Assembly: GCA_011033025.1 (NCBI GenBank)
Contig: WFMF01000131.1
Coordinates: forward strand, 124,001 to 188,000
Reading direction: 5' to 3'
Origin: Beroe forskalii
Lineage: Eukaryota > Ctenophora > Nuda > Beroida > Beroidae
DNA length: 64,000 nucleotides
Shown here: piece after piece, positions 1 to 15,300 of the stretch
How the letters are laid out: every line of letters begins with the position of its first letter
How positions within the stretch are numbered: the stretch's first letter is position 1
Program-made: the position numbers and the translations under genes
Notes under the pieces: model-generated
What the model saw: only the letters and a program-made list of their open reading frames with translations
Database searches by the model: none
Told to the model about the DNA's origin: nothing

Positions 1-99
1 CTAAAGATATAGGAGGCGCATTCTGAGGTAGGTATACACATCGAGAGAGTTGTTCAATGTTCATCAGAATCGTTCGAAAATCCTGTGATTATCGTCGTC

Positions 100-660
100 A
101 ACCACTATATCTTAGAGTTCACCTATTTTATATTCTTAGGGTACATCTAAAAATCTAAGAGTCTAGAAGGTCCTTATCCAAAGATACACACACGATATAC
201 ACTCACGATATACTTAAAGCAAAGAACAACTATTTTTAGAGTTCACCTTCTTTATATTTTTAAGGTAGATCTAAATTAAGATCTTGGAGTCTAAAAGGTA
301 CTTATTCAAAGTAATATTTTAAGGGTTCATCTAAGGATCTAGAAGGTACACACAAGTGATATTTAAATCCAAGAACAACCAATTTTATCTTCTTAGGACT
401 ACTGGTACATCTAATTGGAGTCTGAAAATCTAATTGGAGTCTTTAAGGTACTTTTTCAAAGTTGCAAAGGTACATCTAAAGGTACTTTTTCCAAGCTACA
501 CACACACGCGATATACACTCACGATATACTTAAAGCAAAGAACAGCTATTTTTAGAGTTCACCTTCTTTATATTTTAAGGGTACATCTAAAGATCTAGAA
601 GGTACTTATTTTCCAAGGAACACGCACATACGATATACTTAAAGCAAAGAACACACAGCA
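100..660. repeat. Degenerate interspersed repeat cluster
   Basis: Variants of 'aggtacttattcaaag', 'gggtacatctaaagatct' and 'cgatatacttaaagcaaag' recur several times at irregular spacing (for example near 165-255, 290-345, 420-500 and 505-655). This looks like a diverged tandem array. No open frame or gene was seen here. Confidence 0.55.
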
Positions 661-689
661 GCACGAGCAGTGGCTGGTATCTTAAACAT

Positions 690-1075
690 CCAGCAGTATA
701 TGATACCGCGCGCGCGGGAATAGGCGGTTACCACATGACGTCATTATCATAGCGCAATGTAGTGAGTTGGTGAGGTATTGAACCGCCTAATTTTATCGTG
801 CGGGCATGTATTATATATGATCATGCTGAATGCGATGCCCAAGACGGTATAATGATGCTGCTTCCATTATGTACCCAAATGAGAGAGTCACTAGGATGTG
901 TGGTAGGTGGTAAAAATAGGCGGTGTGATGTCATCAACTCACTGTGTTGAGTGAAGACGATGATGTCATCGTATCGTTATTGTTTTTCAGCGACCTATGA
1001 ATATATTTTGGGGCAAGACGTGCGTAGTTAGTGATAATTTTGCTGAAGAGCGATTATCATTAGCGATGGCAATTT
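690..1075. repeat. Dispersed palindromic repeat (GCGCGCGCG…ATAGGCGGT type)
   Basis: A 'cgcgcgcgggaataggcggt' segment is followed by 'gacgtcattatcat'; a second 'aataggcggt' with 'gatgtcatca' lies near 913-940. A related segment in opposite orientation lies near 35945-36045. It is probably a small non-autonomous repeat family. No coding potential was seen. Confidence 0.4.
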
Positions 1076-1085
1076 GCATTGGCAC

Positions 1086-1365
1086 CACTTTCATCTGACA
1101 CCATTTTAATATGGAACCACTCTGGCACCAATGGCACCAACTTCATCTGAAACTGCACTGACACCAGTTTCACTTTCATCTGACACCAGTTTTATCTGAC
1201 ACCAGTTTCATTTGACAACAGTTTCATCTGACACCAGTTTCATCTGACACCAGTTTCATCTGACACCAGTTTCATCTGACACCAGTTCCTCTGACACCAG
1301 TTTCATCTGAAACCAGTTTCATCTGAAACCAGTTTCATCTGACACCAGTTTCCGTGTTCTCACTG
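1086..1365. repeat. Tandem repeat, about 16-17 bp unit
   Basis: About 12 or more imperfect copies of 'tctgacaccagtttca' occur in a row, with variants ('gaaaccagtttcat', 'gacaacagtttcat'). This is a non-coding minisatellite in the sequence upstream of the large thrombospondin-like gene. The rest of 1365-2285 shows no gene I can support. Confidence 0.8.
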
Positions 1366-2285
1366 ACACCACATGTCATACCCTGATTTTCAATGAAATT
1401 TTGACATTTCTCTTGAGGATTGACGAGTTCCTTTGACACCAATCACATCGATTTCACTGAACATTTCACAGGATTGAAGCTGAATTGATGAATGCAGTCT
1501 GCGGATTGGGAAAATTGTTCGAGTTAATAAAAGAATTACTGGCTTGATATTTGAATCCTTAATATTTTAGAATTTGATAATGAAGTGTTGCTGGTCCTAA
1601 AAATCCCATAATAATTTGGCACGCGCTGGGCCCATGGAAAATATTTTAATGATTTTGATCTTCAAGGTAGCATTTGTGTTGTAATTCTGTTGTAAGAAGA
1701 AGGACTCGTATTTCAGACTTCAGAGGGTATTGCAACATGATCTAACAACAAACATCCCTATTTTGAATTTTTGTCAGTCTCACAACAGTACCAAATTGTA
1801 GTTCCTGTCGCACAAGGAAAATGGCGGTAGAAAACCACTTCATTTTCATGACTTGAAACGTCCGATCCATTCCTCTGAACCGCCTTATCTCCAGATTTAA
1901 CCCAACTACCAGTACTCTGAAAATGCGTCACTCGTCACGCTGCGTGAGTTTTGTCGTCACGCACGTGACCACGTCACGTGATTTACAGCTGTAACTAGGT
2001 AACTAGGACCATGATGCGTGCTAAAAAAGGCAAAACATGTCCATAATTCAGCATGATAAACCAAGATAATGACAACTTCCTCCAGTGCCAATTCCTCGTG
2101 CTTGACCTCCATAGTTGATCCAGAATATCTGGAGTGAGCGAAACTACTGTAAATCAGCATTTTGTGGGGATTTCTGTTTTTTTGTCTTTTGACTCCTGTA
2201 AATCTGTTTAATTACTTGATAAGTCCCCCCCCCCCCTAAAGACATATATCACGGTCAGTTATTAACGTTTTTTCAAGGTAATTAT

Positions 2286-5200
2286 ATGTCCAGCAACTCC
2301 ATAACAGGTATGAAATTCGCTGTTGTATCTGGACTGCTAAGAAGATACTCTCACATTTTCATCCTGGCTCTTTGGCTAAACTTCAGCAGTACGAACTGTC
2401 AAACAAAGAATACCCACGTTTCAACCTTCGAGTTATTCACAGACCTGGACTACCCTGAAATCGAATACTTGGAACAGACGAAATGGCATGGATTCTGGCA
2501 CAGGAAGTGGAAGGGATACGATTTTAATCATGATAATTATAAGAAAGCTAAAGTGTCCCCCAAGAGCTGCAAAGTCACCGAATCTGGTGCACTTGATTGC
2601 TCGGCTGTCGCCTCATCTGACAGAACAATCGAAATAATTGGGAACGATGAAATCTTGCGCATTAAATTTGATTCTTTTCCGAGTCAAAATAATATTCAAG
2701 TCCTCCGATTGATCTCTCTGGCTGAATTAGACGACATTGACGATGAGGCATTTGATAATCTCTCTAAACTAACTGAACTGGTTATATCCGGAACAAAGAT
2801 ACAACAGGTTCCGGTATTTCACAAATCCATGGAATCTTTGGAACTTATTGACTTTTATGATAACAGCATTGACAAAATATTTGCTGATGCATTCACAAAC
2901 TGCCCTAATCTGAAGCAGGTGAATCTAGGGAAGAACATGCTAAGCTACATCGCTCCAGCAGCCTTTAGTGGCACTAAAACCGAACTCCTCACAGTTCACA
3001 ACAACTCACTCACTTACGTGCCAGATTTGGAAGGCATGGGAGATTCTCTCCAATACTTCGGCTTGGAACACAACCATATTGATGTTGTGGGAGAGTATAG
3101 TCTCCAGGGATTTTCGTCGTTACAACACCTCAATTTGAGCTACAACCCGATTGAGCTGTTCGAACACGGATGTTTGAAGTCATTAACCAAACTCCGATTT
3201 CTGGATATGATTTTTCTGTCTGCTCCAAAGACAGATGTGCCCTACAATCTCTTGGATGGAGCTCCGGAACTTGTCCACATCGCGTATGATCACTCCTCCT
3301 CACTCATTTTCTCTGGAAAATCACTTGAAATCACACCCAGCCTACGAGGATTTTCTGCCCGATACTGTGGAATTGAAGGACTCGATTTCCGTTCTTTCGA
3401 AGGGGAGAATGCCTTGACACATTTATGGTTGGACGGCAATGCCATCACTACTCTACATCACTCCATGTTTATCCATACTAATTTTGAGAAACTAGAAAAA
3501 CTCTTCCTCAGTAACAATGATATCAAAGACATTGAATGGTTTGGAGACAGCGAGTTCAATGATAGAGGTCGCATCATTAAAAAGTATTTCGTCTATGAGA
3601 ACGAGACTAGTTTCCCCTCCCTACCTCGGTTATCCGTTCTGAACTTGGATGGAAATGCGATATCAGGGATTCGGAATGACACTTTCAAGTCACTGTCAAA
3701 CCTTAGGGAACTCTATATCAACAGGAACCGACTCAAGGACTCTGAAATTGAAAGTTCTGCATTTGATGGTTTGAGCAGTTTGAAAATTTTGATGCTCGAG
3801 AACAATAATCTGAACTCAGTTCCATTTGCGGTGTACTCCTTGAGTAAGCTATGGAAATTTAGCATGAAGGGCAACCAACTGAATTTCATTCTGTCTCACG
3901 ATTTCACCGAACTCACCAATCTGAACATTCTCAACATTGCAAACAACAGAATAATATTGGTTGAAAATGAAGCCTTTCCCGAATCAATAGAAGAAATCTA
4001 CATGTCTCAAAACAAGTTTGATTTCGTCGATGTTGAAGTATTTCACGGTCTCAGTGAGTTGAAAGTCCTTTCCTTATCGGAAAACAGAATAACTGTACTA
4101 CCAAAAGATGTCTTCTCCCAAAATGTCAAATTAGAAAGCATCTATCTGGATAACAATTTCCTGAGATTCATCAACGAAACGCTTTTTCAAAACTGCAAGC
4201 TGACAGGGGATATCCACTTGCAACACAACCAAATAGCCTACATTGCTGACAACAGTTTTCAACATGTTCGAGAAACCAAGAACTTCCTTTTGAATAACAA
4301 TGAGCTCTATGAGATACCATCCAGTGGGATGTTTCAAAACATGGCTGTCAGAGAGAAAATACGGCTTGACCACAACAAAATCACACAGATTCGATCAAAC
4401 ACGTTCAGTGGACTGTCATGCCAGCTGTTTAGGATCAACGATAACGATATTGTAGAGATTGAGAGTTTGGCATTCAATGAAATAACCGTGACTTCGAATT
4501 GGAAGAAGTTGACTACAGTTTTTGACATAAGCAACAATCCTCTGAGTCGTTTGCATGAACGGGCTTTTAACAAAATTTCCGTGGATAGCAGAGCTGCATT
4601 TTCTAATCTGAAATCTCTCAAAGTCATTCCATCATTTGCATTTACTGAGTTCTCAGCTGAAACCATCGTATTAAGTGGAAATCATGTGAACTTTATTGAA
4701 TCACATGCCTTCCAAGATGTGGTTGTAAAAGCAGGACTATACCTGAATGACATCGAGTTGAAATGGATAGATAGGAAGTCAATCGTTGGTTCTGTAAAGG
4801 AGTTGTATTTGAATGATAATCAGATCTCAAAAATACCAGCTGAGGCGTTGTTTTATGTGACAGGAAATTCTGAAGTTTATTTGAGCAATAACAAGATCGA
4901 AGTTGTCGAATCAAATGCTTTACCCGAAACTGATGACTTCGTTGACTTATCGAACAACAAAATTGCAGTTCTCACCGAAAGAATGTTCGCAAAAAATGAA
5001 AATACGAAAACCTTGCACCTTCAATCTAACCAGATAAGCCGGACAGAGGATAATGTTTTCCCAGAAATGTCAAAGCTTGCTGAACTTGATTTAAGTGATA
5101 ACGAACTCACCGAGATTTCTGATAACTTGTTCAGTGGTCTGGAATCTCTTACTACTCTTGATTTAAGTAATAACAAAATCAGGCACTTTGGGGCTCAAAC

Positions 5201-6392
5201 TGATCTATCAAATTTAGAATCTATCAATCTTAGTGGCAATAAAATTTCGCAGTTGGATCCAACACTGTTTGAAAGCACTGGTATACCTCTAACCACCCTT
5301 ACTCTGGATGATAACAATCTATCTTGTGGGTGCGGTTTATTTCGAGCATTGGAAGCAGTGAAAGATGCAGTGACTGGGGCTTCCTGTTCTAATCCAACCC
5401 ATTTAATGGACACCCTGCTTAATCACGATGAACAGGGCAGTCCCATGTATTTTCTCAGCATCCCTCAAGACAGCATTGTTTGTGAACCTGTTGAAATATC
5501 CACTGAGAAGAGTAGTGAGAATTCCTTCAGGTTGGAATGGAACCCTCCACCAAGCATAGAATTTAAAGGTACTTCTGATACCACTTACTGTTATGAGCCA
5601 AACTGCCCTTCAACACAGATCAGTTATAAAGTCCTGTGCAGTGATCAAGATGAAGCCACTGTGTTTTCAAAGACCAATTTGCAGGATGCGTCTGTTGAAA
5701 TAACCTTTGAAGATGATCTGCCCTACTTTTGCTCGGTTGGTCTTGACTTCCATTCAACTGAAGAAGTTTCCAGTAGCTGGAGTTCGATAGTTAGCTACAA
5801 AGCTGAAATTCCCGCCGGTGATGAGTTTATTTGCCAGGGTGGAGATGGGTGTTATGTTCTACATGCTGAATATTACAAGATGAGCCGGGATGTGGATCTG
5901 TTTAATGCCTATGGACCAAGGGAAATCATTAGATCCCCTCAGTACAGGCGAAATATGCTGCTCAACTATTTATACAAGGAAGACTATTCTGATGAAAATG
6001 ATGAATTAGTAAATTGGTACGGTCCTGTTGAAGACAAAAATGCTCTCACAAAAAGCACCTTGACACTGGGAAAAGAAATCGAGAATGGTTATCGTTTGTA
6101 TACTGAACACTTTTACCCTGTTGAAGATGTGTTTGAACAATTCTCTCGAGATTGTGATTTTAATGTTAGACCATTAGGATTCACTGCAAAATTATCCACA
6201 TCATTTGTCAGAAGTCAGCAGGAAGTACTCAAACTGGGCATGGTTGATGAAGGGTGGGTTTACCTTGGAGGGAATCTGATAGTAGAACTGATTGCCCCAG
6301 ATGGCAATGAAGAACAAGTTTGTACAGAGATAGAGTTTTTGGATGAGGTTGCTCAAGTTTGGATTGGTGTCATGGCCGAAGAAAATTGCCAA
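2286..6392 (+). CDS. Exon 1: signal peptide, about 30 leucine-rich repeats, LRRCT, FN3-like domain
   Basis: One 4.1 kb exon encodes residues 1-1369. LRRs of the 'L..L.L..N.I..I....F' type run from roughly residue 110 to 1010. A cysteine-rich LRR C-terminal cap begins near residue 1010 ('[10 protein letters not shown]') and runs to about 1065. A fibronectin-III-like stretch follows ('[12 protein letters not shown]', 'ISYKVLCSD') to about residue 1180. The final ~190 residues match no family I know. The frame runs on to a stop at 6411, but 'CAA|gttagt' at 6392/6393 is a phase-0 donor that joins in frame to the acceptor at 6847/6848 ('atttcag'). Confidence 0.85.
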
Positions 6393-9300
6393 GTTAGTCC
6401 AATTGAAAATTGAGAATCTATACATGATTTTTCTCTCAATTCTCACACTGTGCTAAAATTTTGTTGGGATCCTCCATTAAAACTTTCAAAGAAGCTGATG
6501 ATCAAAGTGTGGAAGGATAAACGATGATTGCTGACTGATAACAACATTAAGATGCAATATGCATGCTAGAAATGAAATGCATGAAAATCTCCAATTAAAT
6601 TTGAAGATCACTATAATGACTCAAAAACCAAGGTACAATTAATGAAGCTGATCGAAGAAAAAACATGATATTATATTATCTAAATATCTAAATTCATCTA
6701 TTGGCTCCCTGCATGATCATGAAATGGTGCATTATATCAATTTATTATTTGGTCACATACTTATTCGCATGTTTGTGTCACACCTAAACTCTTTTAAAAT
6801 TGAACTTCCTTTTTAAATGACCTGAACAATGAACATAAAAATTTCAGATTGACAAGTCTACAGATGATGGAATTGAAGTTCAAATCAGTAGCGCCAGCAA
6901 TAAACTGGAAATATTTATTAGTCAACGAAGAAATTGTGAATCAAAATTGTTTCTTGAGATGACAAACTTCAACCTTGTTGCTGATACTGACTTCGACAAC
7001 CAAGAGCCAATATTCATTTTTGATACATCAGAAGAGAAGCCAATTAGAGGCTTCATTGCATCCTTAGACTTGAGCAATCCCTTCACCACTGACTCGTACC
7101 GAATAGAAATCCTAAATGGCAATGGATACTTTCGTTTCATAGATGACCCTGATTTAGTTGTTTCTGTCCCTCCACCAAAGGAAGAAGTTGATGCTGGATT
7201 TGGTATTCCACCTTATGTCCCATATGAAGAATCAACCTCCCCAGAGCCCTTAACAAAGCGAACAACATTCAACATCAATAGCAACAACGTTATCATTATA
7301 CTTGCAGCACCATTAGACTTTCGCCTGCAAACAGAATCAAGGATAGCATATAGAATAAGTAGCTCTCTACCTGATGGGACAACTTACTCTGGGACTGGTG
7401 TGATTCTTATCAGGATATCTGACTATAACAACCACTGGCCAAGTGCCATAAAGGGGAAATATTCATGGGATGGAAACGAGTGTGCACTCTCTACTGACCC
7501 TCTAGTTGTTGAAGCCACTGATCTGGATGAAACCATCAATGCTGAGTTGGAATATTATATTGGGAGTATCACACGACCACAAAACGAAACATTTTACAAG
7601 GAAGTCCAGCAGTTGTACCTCTATGAGGATGTAATGTTGGATTATGATGTTACTGTCCACATTCTGGACAAAGGGACTCCCCGACTGGGAAGAACAACTC
7701 ACGTCAGCGTCACTCTGAGTGCTGCATGTGTCACCACACTGGGGTTTGAGATCGGTCTAGCCACAGGGGACTTCTTTGTCAAAGCTCCTGGGTACTACTC
7801 GGCTTCTAATAAGAAGTATTGTGACCCATGTGAGGCAGGGTATTATTGTCATGGCTATGGGCTCCGTGCCCAGTGTACCACCTGTGACTTTGAGCTCTTA
7901 CAACCCAACGGATCGTATGATATTGTGGAGACAGTATCTCCTTGTGAACGAAGTAAGACTGAATTCTCATTTGGAGGGGCGTCCGAGTGCAGCCCATGTA
8001 AAGATGGTTGGATTTGTGAGGAAGGAGTGGCACTCCCCATACTGGATCACTCAATGTACATTGAAACGTGCTCCATTGAGAGTTGTCCTGAACCTCTGCC
8101 ATGCCCTGCTGGTGCAGCTTGCATGTTCGGGATAAAGCAGGATTGTGAACCAGGTACATCTGGCAATGGGGAGCGGTGCGTGTTCTGTCCACCAGGAAGA
8201 TACTCTGATGAAGTAAATGCTGCGGAGTGTGAGTGCTGCCTTCCTGGATTTGAATCATCCCACAAGAAAGCTAGTTGTATACCCTGTGCATTCAACGAGA
8301 TCTCATATGGGTGTCAGCAATGTGTTCCCTGCCCCAGCAGTGAAGAGTGTCCTTGTTTGGAGTCCAATCCCTGCTTTGCAGGAGTGCAATGTGTCAATGA
8401 TCCCAATTCAGATGATGGGTTCCTCTGTTTGGCATGTCCGGAAGGCACAGAAGGTAATGGGAGAGAATGTGATGATATTGATGAGTGTGAGGTGGCTGGG
8501 GCCTGCTTTGAGAGCTGTCATAACAAGGAGCATGGTTATGAGTGTGGTTCATGCCCAGCTGGGTACGCAGGAGAAACACCATCAGGTAGATAAGATGGTT
8601 GTGTGTAGTGATCATTTTAAATCTTACTGATTGCAATGAAATTAGGAGGGTGAATGGACTCAAAATTTGTATCATATGGCAATTTTTCAGAATCAGAGTG
8701 AATAAAAATATGCCTGGTTTCGATAACACACTGTTCAACTTTTATTCAAAATCCATTGGTGATTTCAGCTTTAATTTCTGAAACGGGTTGCATTTTTCAG
8801 GTATTGGCAAAGAGTATGCTGAAAACAACCAGCAAATCTGTACAGATGTGGACGAGTGCCTCGTGAACAATGGTGGATGTGGGGAGCATGTCCTTTGTTT
8901 TAACAACATTGGTAGGTATTTGCCATCTTATTTTACCTACTTTTACTTTATGAAGTGATTTTAATTTCTCATAGGTAAGTTAGATTACTGACCAGATTTT
9001 TATTGCAGTTTCTTTTTATGAGATAGTTCGTAAAAGACTTCTTACCTTGAAGGTGAAGCACCGACATGTGAAGGGTGTGAAGATGGATATGCTGTACTAG
9101 AGATCGACAGCATTGTCACCTGTAAACGTGCAAATCCCTGTGAAGAAGCAGACGCTTGTGCAGCCAATGCCCGGTGTGTCTTCATCAAACCTCTGCATCA
9201 TGCCTGCTTCTGTAATATCGGCTATGCAGGTAGGCGAGAACTATTGGTTAACAAGCTAATCAATGATTGGCAAAAGAAAAGTGATGTAGCAAAGCATGGC

Positions 9301-12300
9301 CTCGATTATAATGGCCCCGTCACAGGTGCCAGTCACAGGTGTAAAAGGTCGTTATTGAGTTATTGAGACTAAAAACATGTTAGCTTTAACAGTTAATTAT
9401 CCAATTAACTCGAGTTCAGGTGACCCAAGTGCAGGGGGTGAGTGTGGAATTGACAGTGATGCTGATGGGTACCCCGACTCCAACCTCAATTGTCAGGGTG
9501 CCAGATGTCAGGCAGACAACTGTCCTGATATTCCCAACATTTCCCAGGTGATATTTCCTTGATATTTGTCACGTGAAATATTCCTATTTCCTGATTTTTT
9601 GAAATTGTAGATGAACAAATATATACGAGAATTTGTTTGGTGATCAATTTTTATCCATTTTTTATTCTATTGTGCTGTAAACGAACAAAAGTCTTCTTAG
9701 ATTACAATGAAACCACTTCATAGTTAATATGTCTCATGATCCATTGGTAAATTTTCACATTGAAGCGATTCACTGATCCTGTAATCGATTTTAGTGTGCC
9801 ACCTTTAACTTATAGTGAAATGTATAATGTCTGAGGCACTAAGCCCTAAATTCCCATAAAAATGTTAGACCTTACATCATTATCTTTATTATGAATGGCG
9901 TTTTGGCAACGTCATGACGTGTATTGTGTTTATAGATCTGGTAACCTTGGTGATGTTGCTGACTGTGTTAGAGTTGTGTCACTTGCATAATTGAGCACAT
10001 ATTATTCTGGTCTGTAAGAAATCATCTTTTGTAACAAAATGAAACTTTCAGCCACATCAAATAGAAAAGATGTCTCACATTTCGCTCTCTAATCCAGGGG
10101 TATAGCCCAATTGAGTGGGTCCATGCTCCATACTTAAACACCCTAACACCTGTAAATAAAACAGCTTTTTGCTATAACTAGCGACTTCAACCTGACATAA
10201 TCGGCTACATGAGTGATTCTTCATACTTTTACAACCAATTTACAAATCTGTCAGAGTGACACTGATGGAGACAATATCGGTGACGCCTGTGACTATGACC
10301 TGGACGAGGACGGACTGCCCAATGAGATGGACCTGTGTCCCTACGATGATACTCTGACTTATACCGACACAGATGGGGACGGAGTGGGAGATATATGTGA
10401 CAACTGCCCGGACGTGTAAGCAAATATCTTAGTATCTTGTGGGGTTTGGAGGAGATAAATTTGAAATGTTTCCTTTGATTCCTTTTTATATGCAATGTCC
10501 AGTATCCACTGAACACAAATTCTCACGCTTGGTTCTGAACACCAGAGCCAGACTGGATACCATTACACCAACTGACCACCTTAAATTAATATATTCCCCT
10601 GAAAGGTGGAATCCGGAGCAGTTGAACGTGGACAGGGATGAGTTTGGGGACAAGTGTGACACCAATGCCGACAATGACAACAGACCTGACACCGGTGACA
10701 ACTGCCCTCTCATACCTAACAGCAGCCAGAAAGGTGTTGCTTAACTTATTCTATTTCTATTGAAGACTAATTATTTTCTGAATTCTGACAAGGGTGTCAG
10801 TTTCATGAATTACGAGTTGATTCATGAAACTTTGCATGTCAGAGCAGTTTGATCCAAATTAGCAAACTTAAAAAGTTTCGCTCTCCGGTCACTTCAGATA
10901 CACTGGTCAGAATTTTCAAAATTTCTAATTCTGGCTGCTACTATTTTGATATTTTAGACGGTACCTTTTCGTTCGTATCTGCAATAGTTCAGTATATTTT
11001 CACTACACACCAGAAAGACGGTGATGGTGATGGTGTCGGTGATTCCTGTGACAATTGTCCGAGTGCCAAGAATCCAGATCAGACGGACAGTGATTGGAAC
11101 GGTGTTGGTGATGAGTGTGACAGTTCTGAGGATTCAGATGGGGACGGGGCTGTGAATGAGAGTGACAACTGTCCAAGCTTCTCAGATGGGTCACAACTTA
11201 ATAACAGTGAGTATTGAGCAATAGAAGTGAACTGTTTTAGTTCACTAAAGTGAAAGTTGGAAGTGAACTGTTTTAGAGAATTTGATTCTCTCTAGATATA
11301 GCTGATACTTCAAAATCATTATAGAAAGAAATGATAAATTTGGGAAGCACAGATTGAAGATGGTCATGTTGTCAACATTATGATGACAACATGATTAATA
11401 AAACATGAAACCATGATGTTGATTGTTGTCATGACAACTGAAAACCATGATGTTGTCATGACAACTGAAAACCATGATGTTGTCATGTTGTATTCCTGCA
11501 GACTACGCTAGAGAGTACAGAAGGAGCCTGGATACTGGAGATATTTGTGACACTAATCTGGATGGGGATTCCAAGTACAACTGGGATGACATCTGTCCCT
11601 ACGACAAGGCAAACTCTTGCGAGGATTTGCTGAATGCTCTCTTGTAGATGAATTCTATGATTTATTACTACATCATGGAATTCATGAGTTCAATTCTGTA
11701 ATTAAATCATATGTGATTACCAGTTTTACGTTTACGCTTGTTCTCAAGGTGTCCCTATTGGATTGAAAATGAAATTTGAATCCAATTAATATACCTGCCT
11801 GCAGATTTGGAAGAGGGCCCTGATGCTGACGGGGATGAGGTCCCGGATTACCGAGACAAGTCTCCGTGGGATCCCAGCATTGGCGATCAGTTTGACTTCT
11901 TTGGTAATATAACGTCCTTGTTTTGGTAATATAAAGTCCTCGTTTTTGTGATATAACGTCCTCTTTTTGGTAACCCACAAGCTCCTAGATAGGGATTTAT
12001 TTCCTCTTTTCTTTAAGGAACTCTGATCAATCAAAAGATATTAAAGTATTAAATCTGATAATTTTGATGGGGTATGAAACCTCCTATAAATTCTCAAGTA
12101 TCCAATCTCTGAAACTACTGTCTTATCCTATCTAGACTTGGAGTCTCCCTGGCGCTCCTTCGTCCTTGACGGCTCTGACACAGAACTAGGATGGAAGTAC
12201 GACTTCCTGAATTCTCAGTATTCGAACGAGTTCTACCAGTTCCGTGAGGTGACAGCCCCATTTGTGGGGGTTACGAGTCGCAAGTTCCACGACATTGATA

Positions 12301-15300
12301 TCCTGGGCACTTGGTTTGTCAAGGGGTGAGTCGCAGAGAATTTGCTCTTATTAAGATTGGAATTATATCTTACGATCAAACTTTTGTCTAGAGGTTTGTT
12401 TTGGTCTAATTTTTAATGAATTCTTGAAATTGAGACCAAAATCTATGATAGTATAATGTGAACTTGGCGGCTGAGTCAGAATAATTCAAGACACACTATC
12501 CGTGAATCATCTATGAGTTGCTATCACTCACTTTTTATTATTAATTCTTTAATCTTCGCCAGAAATTTACAGACTTACTGGTTACAAGTCTTTTCTTTTC
12601 TTTGATTTTAAGTCTTACTTTCTTCAGGAATTCTCCGGGAAACTACATAGGTTTCGTGTTTGGTTTCCAGAGTGCGAAACGGTTCTTTCTCGTGGCGTGG
12701 AGAAGAGATCATGCATCTTACATGAACGAAGGTTGGGGAACTAATTGCTTAATTGTTCGAATGGATTGTTCACTATTAAATTTTATGCTTTTCATCTTAA
12801 TTGCCCTCAACTTACAATTTTCATAATGAATATTCCAGTGGAATACTCTGTTAAAATTTGGAACTTTGGCTTCGTAACTTTCCAGTGCGTTTCTTTCACT
12901 CGGAGATTTTCCTTTCTTGTCCGTATTTTAAAAACTGCCAACATTATTGAAACTGACCATAGTAAACTATTCCACATACCCATTTTTTGTACAGTAAAGT
13001 TTTCCACTATTTTTCCACTTTACAGGAGGTCTGAGGGGTCTGCACATCAAGGCTGTGCACGCCTCACAAGACTTTGGGGCTGGGTTCGAGGAGCTGCTCT
13101 GGAGCACATCATCTGAGGACCAGGACACCTCTCTGCTCTGGTATGACAGGAATAAGGTCCCCTGGCAGTTCAACACGGCCTACCGGTGGTACCTCCATTT
13201 CAGGCAAGTTTAAATGTTTATTGAATGAAAAATCTTGTTATCAATTCAAATTTCGATAGTTAACAGATAATTTATCCCTCTCCCAATCGAATTCTTGGCT
13301 TTCCAAAAAGGCATTGAAGAGGGTTAACAAGTTGCATCATTTTCAAAATTTTGAGTGAAGTTGCACGTTGTATTTTCGACCCGCTGATACTATGAAGATT
13401 GAAGCCGTTTTTGTTTGAGTATATTGTACTAACAACTCAAGAATTCGTCTATTCAAGAACAGAAGAACCCGATAATATTGCAGGCCAAGTATCAGCGCTT
13501 TTGAATTGTGGGTTTATCAGGCAGACACAGTGCTCATTCACTCTGGAGAGATCCGATGCAACAAAATACTCGGTAATAAGATACTATCTTTCAATATAAC
13601 AATATACACCAGATCCTGATCTCTTCTAGAAACCTATTTTTGCGGAGGTTCAATGCTCGTACTTGTGTCGCTCCGATTTTTCTATCTCAGAAATTTTAGG
13701 ATGCTCACAGAAGCACAGAAGCAATGATCAATTCATGGGACCTTTTTATTTATAGGAGGAAGTTTTGGAGTTTTTGCGTTCAATCAGCCGTCCACATATT
13801 GGTCAAACATAGAGTTTCAAGCTCAACAAAGAGAAAATGGGGCTTTATACCTTGGAAATGAGATCTCGTGAGTATCCAGGGGATTCTATCGGGAGCCATG
13901 GTTACTGCAATCCAAATTTAAAGCAAATAGTTTCCACTAAAACTGATAGATTGCAACGATTAACGATTTGTGACTCCAATGCGCTCATTACTATGGCACA
14001 TGATTTGATGTTAATTAGAATTTGATCATCACTCCTACTCCACCAGAAAGATCCCACTGAACTTCTCCCTCCCACCCTCCTCCTCCTCCCTCCTCCTCTC
14101 CCTGTGGGTATCCCTGGACCCCTCCTCAGTTCCCCTAACCGGCCGCTCATCCCGATGCCCCACCTTCTCCAGTCCCCTCCTCTGCAGCTCCGAGATGTGC
14201 ATCTCTCTCGAGATCAGCAAAGCTTCCCAGTCATACAAAGTCATGTTCAGGTGAGAGGTTGTAGCTTCGGTAATTGTTTCCATTCCGCTTATAGAAGTTC
14301 ATGCCTAAAACATCATTTTTTGGGCTTGATGAAAATCATGAGATTATCTTCGTCACTTTTTAGTTTTTCTATCCTTTCGAAGGCTTTGCTTACCTAATTA
14401 ATTTGGTCATTGCATGTCTCAAATTTATCAGGTGGTTTCATCGTTCCGCGTCGATCGAATGGATTGATCAAATGAACAACGCGCTCAATACACTTTGACG
14501 ATTACGTCCGCGCAAAACAGGAATTGTGTGCGTTTTTCATTTGATCAATTCATTTGATCGACGCGGAACGATGCAGGTGCCTCATCATACCAACATAGCC
14601 CTCAATAATAAAGTAAAAGTTCTTTTTGAAGAGAAGTCAGTGTTTTTGCACTATAAAACCTTTGCTTATTGTAGGTTTGGTGATGTGGAGCTGGAAGTTC
14701 CTTTGTCTTCGTCAGATCTAGAAACGAGAGAAAACAAGGCCAACTCGCGGTCGTCGTACAATGCCAAGTGGATTAGCATGGTTATCGAGGTAGGGGTCAT
14801 AGAAATAGAAATAGAAATAAACATACGATGCCAAATCGCACTTCTGCAATGTCAGACATATACTCATAAAAACCATATAGGATATAATAATTTAATGAAG
14901 AATCATACGACCATTCATGCTCTCATCTACTATCGCCATGGGTCTTGAATCGTAATAATATTTATTATTTAAGTTTTTATTAGCATTGCCTCTAATTTCA
15001 CTTGGATTTTTAGGTATACTTCAAATCTTTCAAGTGTCGAAATAGTGCTACTCACGCCCTGATCGTATTTACGACTTTCAAAAAGAATGAATAAAATTAC
15101 AAGTTTAAACTCTTTCAACACCCCCCCCCCCACAACACACTCCATTCCCAATCTACCCCCTTTCATCCGCAGTATGTGCAGCCCGAGGGATTAGCTCGTT
15201 TCTGGGTTAACAATGAGGCGGTAGGCGAGGGTATTGTGACAGCACCACCCCAAAGTTACGAGGATATTTACTTGGGGTCGGAGCAGGGACCTGTACCTGT

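Noticed and set aside
1086-1365. CRISPR-like array
   Set aside because: Units are contiguous tandem repeats without unique spacers, in an animal genome.
7806-8258. 150-codon minus-strand frame
   Set aside because: Antisense shadow of the cysteine-rich exon of the thrombospondin-like gene; no signals of its own.
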